Shown: positions 35,671 to 45,571, counted from the stretch's first letter. The stretch is 64,000 nucleotides of DNA from Haloprofundus halobius (GCF_020097835.1 NZ_CP083667.1:1-64000); one strand, 5' to 3'. The notes: a model not told the origin generated them from the sequence alone. Translations and numbers: made by a program.

Positions 35671-36956
35671 ACGGGTCTGTCTGCCGTCCGCTTTTCGACC
35701 GTCTCGACATGCGGTTCTTCGACGCTCCACCAGACGCCGACTCCCCCGACGGTGAGCGCGGCGCCGGCGACGAAGAATGGTACCTCGAAACCGAGCGGAG
35801 CAAGTGCGCCTGCGATTACTGGCCCAACCGCGTAACCGCCGCTAAACGCCGTGGTCACGAGGCCGAACTGGGCGCTGGCGTCCGCGTCGTCGACCACATC
35901 TGCCGCCAACGCGTAGGCGGGTGCGACGACGCCGGCAAGTGCGATTCCTAGGAGCGATCGGAGCACGAGGAACTCCCATAGTGAGTGGGCGATTCCCATT
36001 AGCGCGACAAGCGGTGCGGCGCAGAGCAACCCTGTGACGACGAACCTGCGACGGCCGTAGTGGTCGGTCGCGGCGCTCACGGGGTACTGGGCGACAAGGC
36101 GAGTGAGCGTCGTACTGGCGAAGACGATCCCGAACCCCGCGACCGTTCCGCCGTGCATCCGGTCAAGCATCGTCGCTTCGAGCGGGATCATTGCCGTAAC
36201 ACCGATCATGAGCGTGACGACGCCGCCAGCGAGGCCAAGCAGCGTCCGAGCTTGTCGTCGACTGGAGAAGAACTGCCGCGGCAGGGCGAGGGTCTTCCTA
36301 GTGTCGGCGCTCGCATGTTCGTCCGAACGAGTGTGGGTGGTGCCCGTTTCGGGGACACCAACACGGACGAGAAGGGTCGCGCCGCAGAGAAGAGCTGCCC
36401 CTATGTACAAGGCGGTATCGACACCGAATGCCGTGGCGAGGACGCCACCGACAATGGGGCCGAGTCCGAGTCCGAGCGTCTGGACTGTGGAGAAGATTCC
36501 GACGCTCCCGCCGCGCGAGTCGTGGTCGGTGACTGCCCCGAGGGTGGCCATAATCGCCGGAGTCGAACAGGCGAGCGCCACGCCCTGCAATGCCCGCGCT
36601 GCGAGGAGTCCGGCAACGCTCCCTACGATGGCGTGGGCGGCGAGAGCAGCAGCGCTGCCCAACAACCCAAGTTCGATGAACGGCTTGCGAACGCCGCAAC
36701 GGTCGGAGACACGGCCGAGCGGGATCTGCAGCACCGAGCGGACGACACCGAGAACGGCGAACAGGACGCCGATACCGAACGCTGTCACGAACACTCCCGT
36801 ACTCCCGGCGGCACGGAGAAGTGGAGCGAGTACAGGAAGCGCGACGCTCGTGCCTAATGCTGCGATGCCCTGTGCAAGCGTGAGCGCGGCAAGGTCTAGT
36901 GACAGGTCGTCTGCCGGGCTAAAGAGGAGAGTACGAACCTTTGCTCGTACTGACAT
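35661..36956 (-). CDS. MFS transporter, probable siderophore exporter
   Basis: 431 aa with about 12 membrane helices. The loop 2-3 motif GRVSDRCGVRKPF (usual G....DR.GRR) and its second-half counterpart ATDHYGRRRFV are present, with an acidic central loop (HTRSDEHASADTRKT). It lies 23 bp after the last NIS-synthetase gene on the same strand, so it is likely part of the iron-regulated operon. Drug-type MFS carriers export hydroxamate siderophores in similar bacterial clusters. Export rather than uptake is inferred. Confidence 0.82.
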   Translation of the reverse strand: MSVRAKVRTLLFSPADDLSLDLAALTLAQGIAALGTSVALPVLAPLLRAAGSTGVFVTAFGIGVLFAVLGVVRSVLQIPLGRVSDRCGVRKPFIELGLLGSAAALAAHAIVGSVAGLLAARALQGVALACSTPAIMATLGAVTDHDSRGGSVGIFSTVQTLGLGLGPIVGGVLATAFGVDTALYIGAALLCGATLLVRVGVPETGTTHTRSDEHASADTRKTLALPRQFFSSRRQARTLLGLAGGVVTLMIGVTAMIPLEATMLDRMHGGTVAGFGIVFASTTLTRLVAQYPVSAATDHYGRRRFVVTGLLCAAPLVALMGIAHSLWEFLVLRSLLGIALAGVVAPAYALAADVVDDADASAQFGLVTTAFSGGYAVGPVIAGALAPLGFEVPFFVAGAALTVGGVGVWWSVEEPHVETVEKRTADRPVQS

Positions 36957-36979
36957 AAAGGTTAGTAGTTAGTAGTTAG

Positions 36980-38791
36980 TTACTGGAGCGGGTTACGAAC
37001 GGTCCCGTGTACGGCGATGTCCGGGCGTTCGCCGTCGTCAGCGTAGCCGTAGGCGAGCAGTCGGTTCCGATTGAGGCAGAGCTTCGGGAACTCGGGTGCG
37101 AGCAGGTCGAAGCGATCGAAGCGCTCGGCGAGCTCGGGGAACCGGTCCTGGTATGCCTCGATGGCTGCACGGGCCTGCGACCAGAAGCGCTTTTCGGGAT
37201 AGTCGCGGTAGGTTGCAAGCACGTCCGCGAGGTAGCGCAAGACACAGACGACGAGGCTGGCGAAAATGACCTGCGCAAGCCCCTTGTCATCTTTTGTGTC
37301 CATTGCTTCGTGGACGTCGGAATCAAGAACCGCCGCCAGCTCGGGAACACGTTCCTCACTTACGTTTACATCGATGAGATCCTTGAGGGCGAGGCGGGTG
37401 GGGACACCATCTTCGAGCAGGAGGATGACATCTTGGCCGTGTGGTGAGAACGCCGCCCCGTAGCGATAGAGGAAGTGGAGGAGAGGCGGCCAGAGGGTAT
37501 CGAAGAGTTCCTCGACCCACGCTCCGTCGTTGAGTCCGGACTCCTCGATGAGACGGGAGACGAATGGAACGTCTTCGCCGTCGACATGGAGGAGGGCCGC
37601 GAGTGTCACGGGACGCTCGTCGTCGCTTGCCTTCCGGTAAACGCTTTCGCGCCAGACACTCCCGAAGAGTTCACGATACTGGTAGGGTGCACCGTCGATG
37701 GCCTCGAAGTCACGGTGCGGGTAGTGGAGTCCCGCCACCTCGCCGAGGAGGACGAGATCGCACTCATCGGCGAAGAACGGGTCCTCATCCCGGACCGCCT
37801 GCAGCCCTTCGGTGATGCGCGGCGTCCGCGTAATCTTCTTTCCGGGGAGTCCGCGATATACGAGTGTATTGAGGACGTGCAGGGGCACCTTCACATGATG
37901 CTTCTCAGGGTCGTCGATGTTCGTAAGGGTCCGGATAGACTGTTGCGGGAAGTACTTATCTGGCCCATTCCCCAGTGGCACGACGTCGTCGGTAGCGATG
38001 TCCCGCGGGAACAGTTGGACGATGCTATCGGTCCATTGCCATTCATGGATAGGAGCGAGATAGTAGTCAGCCGGGTTCAGGCCACGCTCGCGCAGATCGT
38101 CGCGGAAACGGTCGTAGTGCTCACCGAGTTCCCCACGCAGGAGTGACTCGGGGTCGAGGCCGTCAACCGTGGTGAACGTCGCACGCTCACGCGAGACAGC
38201 GGCCCACTCAAGCGAGACCGGTTGCTGGCTCTCGGGCGCGAACTGGCAGTAGTCGTCGTAGTCGAATCCAACGCGTCCCTTGTTATATGTGATCCACGGA
38301 TGGCCTTCCATCTCGCTCTCAAGGCGGGTATAGTCCGCGTCAGCGGGGAGACCGCCGTCGCGCTTCCGCTTGCGAGCCTCGATGTGGGCGTCCGCCAGGA
38401 GCGTATTGTTGAGTTCCTCGACGAGGTGGCCTGCGGTCACACCGTCAACGTCGCTCTCCGCTTCGAGGTCGCGGAAGAATCGTATTGCGTCGGTTGCGGA
38501 CGCCCACCCGTCATCGTCGCGGCGTTCGATGGATGCATCGTAGATATGATAACTATCTAGCATCCGCGGCGCGGCTTCGAAGCGGTAGACGGCTTCGCCG
38601 AGATCAACGCGAAACATCCCGCGCTCGCCGATTTTTAGGGGAGATCCAATCGGTTCCGGCTCAACAACCTCCTCGTAGGCGAACTCCGCAAGCATCTTCG
38701 ACAGCAACCGCCTATTGACGGTCTGCCAGACATCGGTGTCGAGGGCGTCTTCGAGCGTCACGTCGATGTTAGCTGGATAGCGTAGTGTCAT
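36980..38791 (-). CDS. iucC: NIS siderophore synthetase, IucC type
   Basis: 603 aa, IucA/IucC family: ATP-dependent condensation of an N-hydroxy-N-acetyl-diamine with a citrate carboxylate. Features are HPWITYNKGRVGFDYDDYCQ (N-terminal citrate/ATP region), APIHEWQWTDSI (usual HPWQ motif here HEWQ), KVPLHVLNTLVYRGL, and the C-terminal FhuF-like region SPHGQDVILLLEDGVPTRLA (usual 'E.H.QN'). Type-C members act on the mono-substituted intermediate, so it probably performs the second condensation. It starts 2 bp after the hydroxylase stop. Confidence 0.9.
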   Translation of the reverse strand: MTLRYPANIDVTLEDALDTDVWQTVNRRLLSKMLAEFAYEEVVEPEPIGSPLKIGERGMFRVDLGEAVYRFEAAPRMLDSYHIYDASIERRDDDGWASATDAIRFFRDLEAESDVDGVTAGHLVEELNNTLLADAHIEARKRKRDGGLPADADYTRLESEMEGHPWITYNKGRVGFDYDDYCQFAPESQQPVSLEWAAVSRERATFTTVDGLDPESLLRGELGEHYDRFRDDLRERGLNPADYYLAPIHEWQWTDSIVQLFPRDIATDDVVPLGNGPDKYFPQQSIRTLTNIDDPEKHHVKVPLHVLNTLVYRGLPGKKITRTPRITEGLQAVRDEDPFFADECDLVLLGEVAGLHYPHRDFEAIDGAPYQYRELFGSVWRESVYRKASDDERPVTLAALLHVDGEDVPFVSRLIEESGLNDGAWVEELFDTLWPPLLHFLYRYGAAFSPHGQDVILLLEDGVPTRLALKDLIDVNVSEERVPELAAVLDSDVHEAMDTKDDKGLAQVIFASLVVCVLRYLADVLATYRDYPEKRFWSQARAAIEAYQDRFPELAERFDRFDLLAPEFPKLCLNRNRLLAYGYADDGERPDIAVHGTVRNPLQ

Positions 38792-38793
38792 GG

Positions 38794-40158
38794 TCAGTCC
38801 TCCGAAGGATTGGGGGTATTCGCTTCGCGGTGCGCACCAGGCGTCCGTTCGACGAATTCCTCGACGGCGAAGTCCTGATAGATGGCATTCGTGTCCTCCG
38901 GGAGGACTTCGCCACCGACGAGTTGGTTCACGATGCGCGCATTGCGGAAGCAGCCGAGTCCGAGATCTGGTGCGCCGACGCCATGAGTGTGGAGGTCGGC
39001 GTTCTGGACGAATATCCGCCCGGGATAGTCCGTTTCAAGGCGGTAGTCTTCGGTGATTCGGAACCGGCCCTCGCAGTCGAACTCAATGTGGTCGCCGAGC
39101 GGCGAGAGGAATGATGGCACCGGCCGATGGTAGCCCGTCCCGAGGACAACTACCTCCGCGTTGTGGACGAACTGCTGATCAGTTTGCCACTGCCGACACT
39201 GGAGACAGTGCACATCACCAATGTGCTCAATGTCTTCCACCTCGGTCATTGCGAAGAGCCCCACGTCGGGGTCGCGGTCACCGATGGAGTGCCGGTAGAG
39301 CGCGTCGTAGATTTCCGCGCTCGTATCCGGATCAATCCCCTTGTAGAGGAGGTCCTGGTCCGCGCGGATCTCGTCTTTCTTCGTTTGGGGAAGGTCGTAG
39401 AAATACTGCGTGTACTCGGGAGAGAAGTGTTGGAGGCCGAGTTTCGAGTACTCCATGGGGAAGAACCCCTCTGAGCGCGTTAGCCAGTCGAGGCGGTAGT
39501 CGTTCTCTGGTTGCCGCTCCAGGAGGTCAAGAAACACCTCGGCGGCGCTCTGTCCAGAGCCCACGACGGTGATCGAGTCGGCGTTGAGGCACCGCTCCCG
39601 CCGGGAGCGATATCTGGACGTGTGGAAGACGTCGTCTGTATGCTGGCTTTGCAGGTGTTCGGGGACGTGAGGGCGACTTCCAACGCCCAGTACGACATCG
39701 TCTGCGAGGTACGCGAACTCTTCGTCTGTCTCGGGATCAACCGCCACGATGTGGAAAGCTTCCTCGGTCGCGTTCCAGCGGACGTTGGTCACTCGACGGC
39801 TAAACCGGGTCGAGTCGAGACGCTCGGCCACCCATCGGAGGTAGTCGTCGTACTCCTGTCGGGGAATCTGGAACGTCTCGTAGAAATAAAACTCGTAGAT
39901 ACGTCCCGTCTCCCGCAGATAGTTGAGATAACTGTTTGGGTTGGTCGGGTCTGCCAGCGTGACGAGATCCGCGAGAAACGGGACTTCTAGTGTCGTCCCT
40001 TCGATGAGCATCCCTTCATGCCACGACATCTCGGCGTCCTGTTCTAGGAAGCACACGTCGATGCCACCCTCGGTGTCTAGTTCATCCAAGAGAGCAGCTA
40101 ACCCGAGATTGAAGGGACCAAGGCCAATTCCTACGAGGTCGTAGATGCGTTCAGTCAT
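38794..40158 (-). CDS. iucD: Diamine N-hydroxylase (IucD/RhbE type)
   Basis: 454-aa flavin- and NADPH-dependent N-monooxygenase. The FAD motif is GIGLGPFNLGLAAL (about 11-24), MSWHEGMLIEGTTLEVPFLA follows, and the NADPH motif is VVGSGQSAAEVFLD (about 205-218). LGTGYHRPVPSFL and the C-terminal NADLHTHGVGAPDLGLGCFR complete the family pattern. It should hydroxylate the free amine of 1,3-diaminopropane (or lysine-type substrates in the aerobactin pathway). The decarboxylase/aminotransferase pair in the operon favours diaminopropane. It overlaps the acetyltransferase gene by 8 bp. Confidence 0.9.
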   Translation of the reverse strand: MTERIYDLVGIGLGPFNLGLAALLDELDTEGGIDVCFLEQDAEMSWHEGMLIEGTTLEVPFLADLVTLADPTNPNSYLNYLRETGRIYEFYFYETFQIPRQEYDDYLRWVAERLDSTRFSRRVTNVRWNATEEAFHIVAVDPETDEEFAYLADDVVLGVGSRPHVPEHLQSQHTDDVFHTSRYRSRRERCLNADSITVVGSGQSAAEVFLDLLERQPENDYRLDWLTRSEGFFPMEYSKLGLQHFSPEYTQYFYDLPQTKKDEIRADQDLLYKGIDPDTSAEIYDALYRHSIGDRDPDVGLFAMTEVEDIEHIGDVHCLQCRQWQTDQQFVHNAEVVVLGTGYHRPVPSFLSPLGDHIEFDCEGRFRITEDYRLETDYPGRIFVQNADLHTHGVGAPDLGLGCFRNARIVNQLVGGEVLPEDTNAIYQDFAVEEFVERTPGAHREANTPNPSED

Positions 40159-40789
40159 TACTAATCACCCCCTGACAAGACGTGGCCACGGAGTCACTGA
40201 GCACCTCGGTCTCGAAATGCTCGCGTTCACAGACGAGCAGGAGCGCGTTTTTCTCCGCCTCTTCGAAGTAGAATTCCGACTGTGGTTCAAACCCGCACTG
40301 CTTGAAGACGGTGATGACACGCTCGTTACGGGCGTCGGGTTCCGCAACCACTCGATCGGTGTCCTGATGGCGGAACTGCATGGCGACAATCGCTCGCATC
40401 AGCGGGAGCGCATACCCGTGGCCCAGGTACTCTTCGGGACCGATAAGCAGGTGCACGCCTTGGTCGGCGGGGTCGGCGTCGTAGTAGTTCGCTAGATCGT
40501 CCTCGGCCGCCCAGTAGCACTCCCAATAGCTCATCGGGATATGGTCAAGGTATCCGATATAGGGTGTGAGATGATCGTCCGCGAGTTTGGCTTCGAGTTC
40601 AGCACGGAACGCCGGGAGCGACAGGTCGAGTTGCCAGTACGGCTTAACGTGACTGCTCGCTAACCACTGGTAGAGTCGACCGAGATCGCGCTCCATCGAC
40701 ACCTGTCGGAACGACACGGTCTTTTCGATACTCGAGTCGTAGGTTTGGTAGTCGTACGCGGAAGCGATAATTGAATACGGCCCGGTCAT
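40151..40789 (-). CDS. iucB: GNAT N-acetyltransferase (IucB/RhbD type)
   Basis: 212 aa. GNAT fold of the siderophore group: LGRLYQWLASSHVKPYWQLD, YIGYLDHIPMSYWECYWAAE, DQGVHLLIGPEEYLGHGYAL (acetyl-CoA loop), RVVAEPDARNERVITVFKQC and GFEPQSEF. It acetylates the N-hydroxylated amine to give the hydroxamate. It overlaps both neighbours (4 bp with iucA, 8 bp with iucD). Confidence 0.88.
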   Translation of the reverse strand: MTGPYSIIASAYDYQTYDSSIEKTVSFRQVSMERDLGRLYQWLASSHVKPYWQLDLSLPAFRAELEAKLADDHLTPYIGYLDHIPMSYWECYWAAEDDLANYYDADPADQGVHLLIGPEEYLGHGYALPLMRAIVAMQFRHQDTDRVVAEPDARNERVITVFKQCGFEPQSEFYFEEAEKNALLLVCEREHFETEVLSDSVATSCQGVISND

Positions 40790-42606
40790 AGGTCGGTCTC
40801 TGTGATAATCGGGTTCTTCACGTCTGTGTAGACGGACTGGTTCTCCAGGTCGTTCTCCAATTCATCAAGACCGCGGAATCGGGTGAGCAGGTTCGCCTTG
40901 CAAGGGACAGTTTCGTCTTCCAGCAGCGGCGTCAGGAGCTCCGACGAGGAACGGTCGTACTGGTTCTGAATCCTTGTCAGCTCCTCACGGAGCAAGCCGA
41001 GCAGGCGACGTTCGCCAACGACACCGGCACACCCGAACGCGTTAACGACATCGAGCACGTTGTTGAGGATCACATAGTAGCGGAGGCGCTCGTCGGCGAT
41101 CGCGTCGGAGCAGATGGTGTCGGCGCGTTCGCCGACTCCTGGCAGGTACTCCTCGACGTCAGGGTACTGCGATTTGGGGAAATAGAACCCCTGATTATCG
41201 CGGTAGCGGAACTCACTCGGATAGCCCTCTTCGTTGAGGGTGAGTACTGAATTCTGCTGGTGGGCTTCGACGCCGACACCCTGTTCGAGGTAGAGCCAAA
41301 GCACTGGACGAATGGCGATTTCGAGGTACTGGTGGAACCAATCCTCGCTAACAGACTTGGTATCACGACCCTCGCGTTCGGCGATAGCCTCGATGAGACG
41401 TCCGAGGCGCGACTGGCCCTCGATGGCATCTTGACAGAGTGAGACGAGTGGTGTAGACCGCTGGGCCAGGTCGCCACGGAATGGGTTCGTTCGCAAGACT
41501 GACTCTAGCCCTGATTCTCGGTCTTCCCCGACGTCAAGCGCGAGGAAGGCAGGGTCGCGGACGATATCGAAGTTCGGGAACGCGTCGGCGAGTTCGTCGC
41601 CGAACTCGGTATCGAGGAGTTCCGCGACGGCTACTCCCCGGTCAAGTTCCGGGCGCTTGTTCGTCCGGACCGAGTTGGTAATCTTCACGTGCAGCGACGA
41701 CTTTACCATAAACGGTGCGCCCTCAGTGTAGAGCGTCCGAACCGAGGTAGTCGGATAGAACTCCTGACCAACCGCGCCGAGATGTTCAAGCCCATCGCCT
41801 AGGTGACGGTTCACGTGTGGTTGGTCGAGGAGGAACTCCGCCTGCCACGGGTGGACGGGCAGGAGGACGTCCTCGCTATCAACGTGTTCAGCGACGAAGG
41901 AGGCAGAAACTTCAGGGTCGTCACGCAACGCACCTTTCACCCACGCCGCTGCGTTCTGATCGAGCGCTGACCCGGCCGACACTAGTGCAGGATCCGCCCG
42001 GAAGTAGTGAAGCGGGAACGATCCACGGAGCTCCGGGGCATACGTTGAACGGTTCCGTTCGGCGATACCCTGTCGGCTCTTTGGCGTCGGGTGACGGTGG
42101 TGACCGAAGACGAGCGCCTGCTCGGCGTCACGGAACGACAGCTGCTCAGCATAGAGGTGGTCCTCGTCGTCAGCGCGCGCGGCAACGAAAGATTCGACAC
42201 TCCGTTTGCTGCGGAGGACGCGGTCAAGCAACTCGTCCGGAACTGCATCACCCTCTCGTCCGAGAGTGAGATCTTTCACCACGAGCGAAGCGAGGGTCGC
42301 CGCGTCGACCGGCCGAGCCGTGCCGTCAGGGAGCCGGTACCAAACGGGTGTTTCGAATAGATGTCGCTCCGTCGGCGAGTGGTGATCGAGTGGGGCCAGC
42401 AGGTCGACGTCCTGCGCGGGCAGCGTCGTCAGGAGCAGGCCGTCGGGTCCGGGATCAACGCCGGCTACGACCTCGTCACGGACCTCGTAGTTGCCGGTCT
42501 CGCGAAGGTAGCAGTTGAGAAATGCATGCACGGTGGCGTCGTCGGCACGGGCCGCGGGATCGACGTCGGCGCCAGTCTCGTCGCAGTCCGTCGCCTCGAG
42601 GCTCAT
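40786..42606 (-). CDS. iucA: NIS siderophore synthetase, IucA type
   Basis: 606 aa of the IucA/IucC family. GHHRHPTPKSRQGIAERNRS matches the conserved 'GHP.HP..K.R.G' segment, LLPVHPWQAEF is the canonical HPWQ motif, KSSLHVKITNSVRTNKRPEL binds nucleotide, and YLEQGVGVEAHQQNSVLTLN is the C-terminal motif. It is probably the first condensation with citrate. It overlaps the decarboxylase gene by 4 bp and the acetyltransferase gene by 4 bp. Confidence 0.92.
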   Translation of the reverse strand: MSLEATDCDETGADVDPAARADDATVHAFLNCYLRETGNYEVRDEVVAGVDPGPDGLLLTTLPAQDVDLLAPLDHHSPTERHLFETPVWYRLPDGTARPVDAATLASLVVKDLTLGREGDAVPDELLDRVLRSKRSVESFVAARADDEDHLYAEQLSFRDAEQALVFGHHRHPTPKSRQGIAERNRSTYAPELRGSFPLHYFRADPALVSAGSALDQNAAAWVKGALRDDPEVSASFVAEHVDSEDVLLPVHPWQAEFLLDQPHVNRHLGDGLEHLGAVGQEFYPTTSVRTLYTEGAPFMVKSSLHVKITNSVRTNKRPELDRGVAVAELLDTEFGDELADAFPNFDIVRDPAFLALDVGEDRESGLESVLRTNPFRGDLAQRSTPLVSLCQDAIEGQSRLGRLIEAIAEREGRDTKSVSEDWFHQYLEIAIRPVLWLYLEQGVGVEAHQQNSVLTLNEEGYPSEFRYRDNQGFYFPKSQYPDVEEYLPGVGERADTICSDAIADERLRYYVILNNVLDVVNAFGCAGVVGERRLLGLLREELTRIQNQYDRSSSELLTPLLEDETVPCKANLLTRFRGLDELENDLENQSVYTDVKNPIITETDL

Positions 42607-44096
42607 GCAATCACCTCCGGTTCTTCCAGGTCGACGGCGACCCTGATCCCGCAGTCGCGGATAGCGTCCAGCATGGCTGCGATATCCTTGAGCGTCGTAG
42701 TCGGATTCAATAACGTGAACTTTAGGCTAGTCACACCGTCGACCTCGGTACGAGCTACGATCGCGCGGCCGTCGCCGAGGAGTTCGTGTCGTATAGCGGC
42801 GTTCAGCCGGCTCACGGCGTCGGCGTCCATCCCCGCTCGCGGCCGGTAGCGGAAGACGACAGCGTTCAGCGTCGGCTTGTGGAGGAGTTCGAAATCGTCG
42901 GCCGCGTCGACGAGCGCCGCCGCCTCGTCGGCCAGTCCGAGGGTTCCGTCGACGAGCGACGCCAGTCCTGCTCGGCCGAGGGTGCGAAACGCGACGTAGG
43001 GCTTCAGGGCGTCGAAGCGACGAGTCGTCTGGACTGACTTCGCCACGAGATTGGGAACGCCGACCTCGTCGTGTGCTTCGGGGTTGAGGTACGCGGCGTT
43101 GCGGGCCATCACCTCGAAGTCGTCGCCGTCTCGGAGCAGGACGGCCCCGCAACTGATCGGCTGGTAGAACAGCTTGTGGAAGTCGACGGCGACGGAGTCG
43201 GCCCGTTCGATGCCATCGAGGAGATCGCCGTGGGCCTCGCTGACCGCCAGCGCACCGCCGTAGGCCGCGTCGACATGGTACCACAGGTCGTGTTCGGCGG
43301 CCCGATCTGCGAGCGCTGCCAGCGGGTCGACGCTCCCGAAGTCGGTGGTTCCGGCGGTGCCGACGAGCGCGAACGGCTCCGCTCCCTCGGTCTCGAGGGT
43401 AGTGAGCGTCGCGTCGAGCGCGTCCGGGTCCATTCGACGGTCGTCGTCTGTCGAAACGGAGATCACAGCATCTTCACCGAGGCCGAGGTGGTGGGCGCCT
43501 TGCTTCGCGGTGAAGTGCGCCTCTTCGGAGCAGAGAATTCGGAGGTCGGCGTCCGACGGGAGCCCGTCGGCCTGCACGTCCTGACCGTGGTATCGCTTAC
43601 AGTACCGGTCACGGGCGAGCAACAGCGCCTGGAAGTTTGATTGTGTCCCACCGCTCGTGAAGACGCCGTCCGCGCTGCCGGGCAGATCGAACAGGTCACA
43701 TAGTGCGTCGACGACCTGCTCCTCGAGAACCGTCGCGGCGGGCGCTTGATCGAAGGAGTCCAACGACTGGTTCGTCGCAGTGAGCATCGTCTCAGCGACG
43801 AGTCCCGGAACCATCGGCGGGCACTGGAGGTGCGCCGCACATCGGGGATTCGACGTGCCGACGGAATGGGCGAGCACACGCTCGGCCACTTCGTCGATCG
43901 TCTCCTCGAGTTCCTGGCCGTTGTCGGGAACGACCGGCTCGTCGAACTGCGCGGCGATGGCCTCTGGTGTGGCTCCCGAGTACGGATCGTCGCCGTCCGC
44001 AAACGACGTGAGAACGGCGTCGGTCGCCCGGTTCATCGCTTCGCGGTAGGCAGCGTCGCCCTGATCGCTGCCGAGGAAGAGGGAGTCAGCGCTCAT
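42603..44096 (-). CDS. ddc: L-2,4-diaminobutyrate decarboxylase (PLP)
   Basis: 497-aa group-II PLP decarboxylase making 1,3-diaminopropane from 2,4-diaminobutyrate. The cofactor site is SVAVDFHKLFYQPISCGAVL (Lys in 'D.HK'), with DLWYHVDAAYGGAL carrying the PLP Asp and SGGTQSNFQALLLARD near residue 130. I chose ATG 44096 (MSADSLFLG), which overlaps the upstream stop by 4 bp; the frame is open to 44267. It is the second gene of the operon, directly after the aminotransferase, as in rhizobactin and schizokinen clusters. Confidence 0.9.
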   Translation of the reverse strand: MSADSLFLGSDQGDAAYREAMNRATDAVLTSFADGDDPYSGATPEAIAAQFDEPVVPDNGQELEETIDEVAERVLAHSVGTSNPRCAAHLQCPPMVPGLVAETMLTATNQSLDSFDQAPAATVLEEQVVDALCDLFDLPGSADGVFTSGGTQSNFQALLLARDRYCKRYHGQDVQADGLPSDADLRILCSEEAHFTAKQGAHHLGLGEDAVISVSTDDDRRMDPDALDATLTTLETEGAEPFALVGTAGTTDFGSVDPLAALADRAAEHDLWYHVDAAYGGALAVSEAHGDLLDGIERADSVAVDFHKLFYQPISCGAVLLRDGDDFEVMARNAAYLNPEAHDEVGVPNLVAKSVQTTRRFDALKPYVAFRTLGRAGLASLVDGTLGLADEAAALVDAADDFELLHKPTLNAVVFRYRPRAGMDADAVSRLNAAIRHELLGDGRAIVARTEVDGVTSLKFTLLNPTTTLKDIAAMLDAIRDCGIRVAVDLEEPEVIA

Positions 44097-45466
44097 GCAG
44101 CCACCTCCTGTGTCGTGGCGTGCTCGCGTACGGCCGACATGACGGCTTCGTCGAAGATCGCCGCAATCTCGTCGATCTGGCCTTTCGAGACGGTAAGCGG
44201 TGGCAGGAAGCGTGCAGTGGCACTCTCCCGGCCCCCGAGTTCGATGATGAGTCCACGTTCGAAGCACTCCGCCTGAACGGCCTCGGCGAGATCGGCGTCC
44301 GGAGCGTGGGGTCCCGCACCATGCCAGTCGGCGTCGACGTCAACGAATTCGACGCCGAGCATCAGGCCCCGACCGCGAACGTCGCCGATCGCGTCGAACC
44401 GTTTGGCGGTGGACTCGAGATGATTGCGCAGCCGCGCACCGACGTCGGCGGCGTGGTCGTCGAGATTGTTCTCGAGGATGTAATCGATGGTCGCCGCGCC
44501 GGCGGCCATCGCGAGCTGGTTCCCGCGAAAGGTTCCGGCGTGTGCACCCGGCTCCCAAACGTCGAGCGACTCGTCGTAGACGACGACCGCAAGCGGCAGG
44601 CCGCCGCCGATCGCCTTCGAGAGCGTGACGACGTCGGGCGTGATGCCGGCATGTTCGAACGCGTAGGTCTCACCTGTGCGACCGAGTCCTGCCTGAATCT
44701 CGTCGACGATCAGGGGGATATCTCGCTCGCGGGTGATGCGCCGGATCTCTCGGAGCCACTCGTCGGGAGCGGGAACGGCACCTGCCTCGCCCTGAACCGG
44801 TTCCAGAATCATACCGGCAGGCTCCGTGATACCGCTCTCAGAGTCGTTGAGGAGGTTTTCGACGTATCGACTGGCCGTTCGGTGGCCCGCCTCCCCGCCG
44901 ATGCCGAATGGACAGCGGTAGTCGTACGGGTAGGGTAGGTGGTGAACGTCGTTCATCAGTCCGGAAAGTGGTTCCTTCGCGTCGGTATTGCCCATGAGAC
45001 TGAGCGCACCATTCGTCATTCCATGGTAGGCACCCTGGAATCCCAGCACGCTCTGGTTGCCCGTCGCCGTCTTCACGAGTTTCAGCGCCGCTTCGACGGC
45101 GTCAGTTCCCGCGGGGCTACAGAATTGGACCTTGGCGGAGTCCGCGAAATCCGCCGGGAGGCTGTCGAACAGCGAATCGATGAAGCGTTCCTTCGCGGGG
45201 GTGGTGATGTCGAGCGTGTGGAGCGGGCGGTCTGCATCTAGAACTCGTTCCATTGCCTCATCAATGCGTGGATGATTGTGGCCAAGGGCGAGTGTTCCCG
45301 CACCGGCCAAACAATCGTAGTACTCGTTTCCATCCATATCAGTTACTGTCACACCCCGAGCCTCGCGGATAGCCAACGGGAGGGAACGCGGATACGTTCG
45401 TGCATTGGATTCGCGCTCCATCTGTTGCGCGAGGATCGGCTTATTTCCTGCCTCCAGATACTTCAC
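44093..45466 (-). CDS. dat: Diaminobutyrate-2-oxoglutarate aminotransferase
   Basis: 457-aa class-III PLP aminotransferase converting aspartate semialdehyde to L-2,4-diaminobutyrate. Motifs are CLAGAGTLALGHNHP, FCSPAGTDAVEAALKLVKTA, LIVDEIQAGLGRTGETYAFE (PLP Asp/Gln) and VVTLSKAIGGGLPLAVVVYD (Schiff-base Lys). It is the first gene of the siderophore operon. The 5' leader of about 75 nt carries the distal iron box, so repression by iron-loaded DtxR-type protein is likely. Confidence 0.9.
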   Translation of the reverse strand: MKYLEAGNKPILAQQMERESNARTYPRSLPLAIREARGVTVTDMDGNEYYDCLAGAGTLALGHNHPRIDEAMERVLDADRPLHTLDITTPAKERFIDSLFDSLPADFADSAKVQFCSPAGTDAVEAALKLVKTATGNQSVLGFQGAYHGMTNGALSLMGNTDAKEPLSGLMNDVHHLPYPYDYRCPFGIGGEAGHRTASRYVENLLNDSESGITEPAGMILEPVQGEAGAVPAPDEWLREIRRITRERDIPLIVDEIQAGLGRTGETYAFEHAGITPDVVTLSKAIGGGLPLAVVVYDESLDVWEPGAHAGTFRGNQLAMAAGAATIDYILENNLDDHAADVGARLRNHLESTAKRFDAIGDVRGRGLMLGVEFVDVDADWHGAGPHAPDADLAEAVQAECFERGLIIELGGRESATARFLPPLTVSKGQIDEIAAIFDEAVMSAVREHATTQEVAA

Positions 45467-45543
45467 GGGGCGTTACCTCCTTGACCAGTCGGGATCAACG
45501 CACGTTGCCAGCGCGTCTGTTGCCTGGTTTGTCGCATACATGA

Positions 45544-45561
45544 TTTTAGGCGTGCCTAAAA
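45544..45561. promoter_or_regulatory. Iron box, downstream of the dat TATA box
   Basis: TTTTAGGCGTGCCTAAAA is a perfect 18-bp palindrome (TTTTAGGC-GT-GCCTAAAA; core TTAGG-N4-CCTAA). On the minus strand it lies between the TATA box (45563-45571) and the gene, covering the likely transcription start. Confidence 0.8.
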
Positions 45562-45562
45562 C

Positions 45563-45571
45563 ATTTTAAAA
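45563..45571 (-). promoter_or_regulatory. TATA box of the siderophore operon
   Basis: TTTTAAAAT on the minus strand, sandwiched between two iron boxes. It implies transcription from about 45540 with a leader of roughly 70 nt. Confidence 0.6.

Noticed and set aside
33610-35730. A 706-codon minus-strand ORF opposite the GS-like and RraA-like genes
   Set aside because: High-GC haloarchaeal codon use leaves long antisense frames open. The plus-strand proteins carry family motifs; the antisense product has none and is Arg/Val/Gly-skewed.
36957-36979. Short TTAGTAG repeats between the MFS and NIS genes as an iron box
   Set aside because: They are tandem direct repeats without the TTAGG-N4-CCTAA palindrome.
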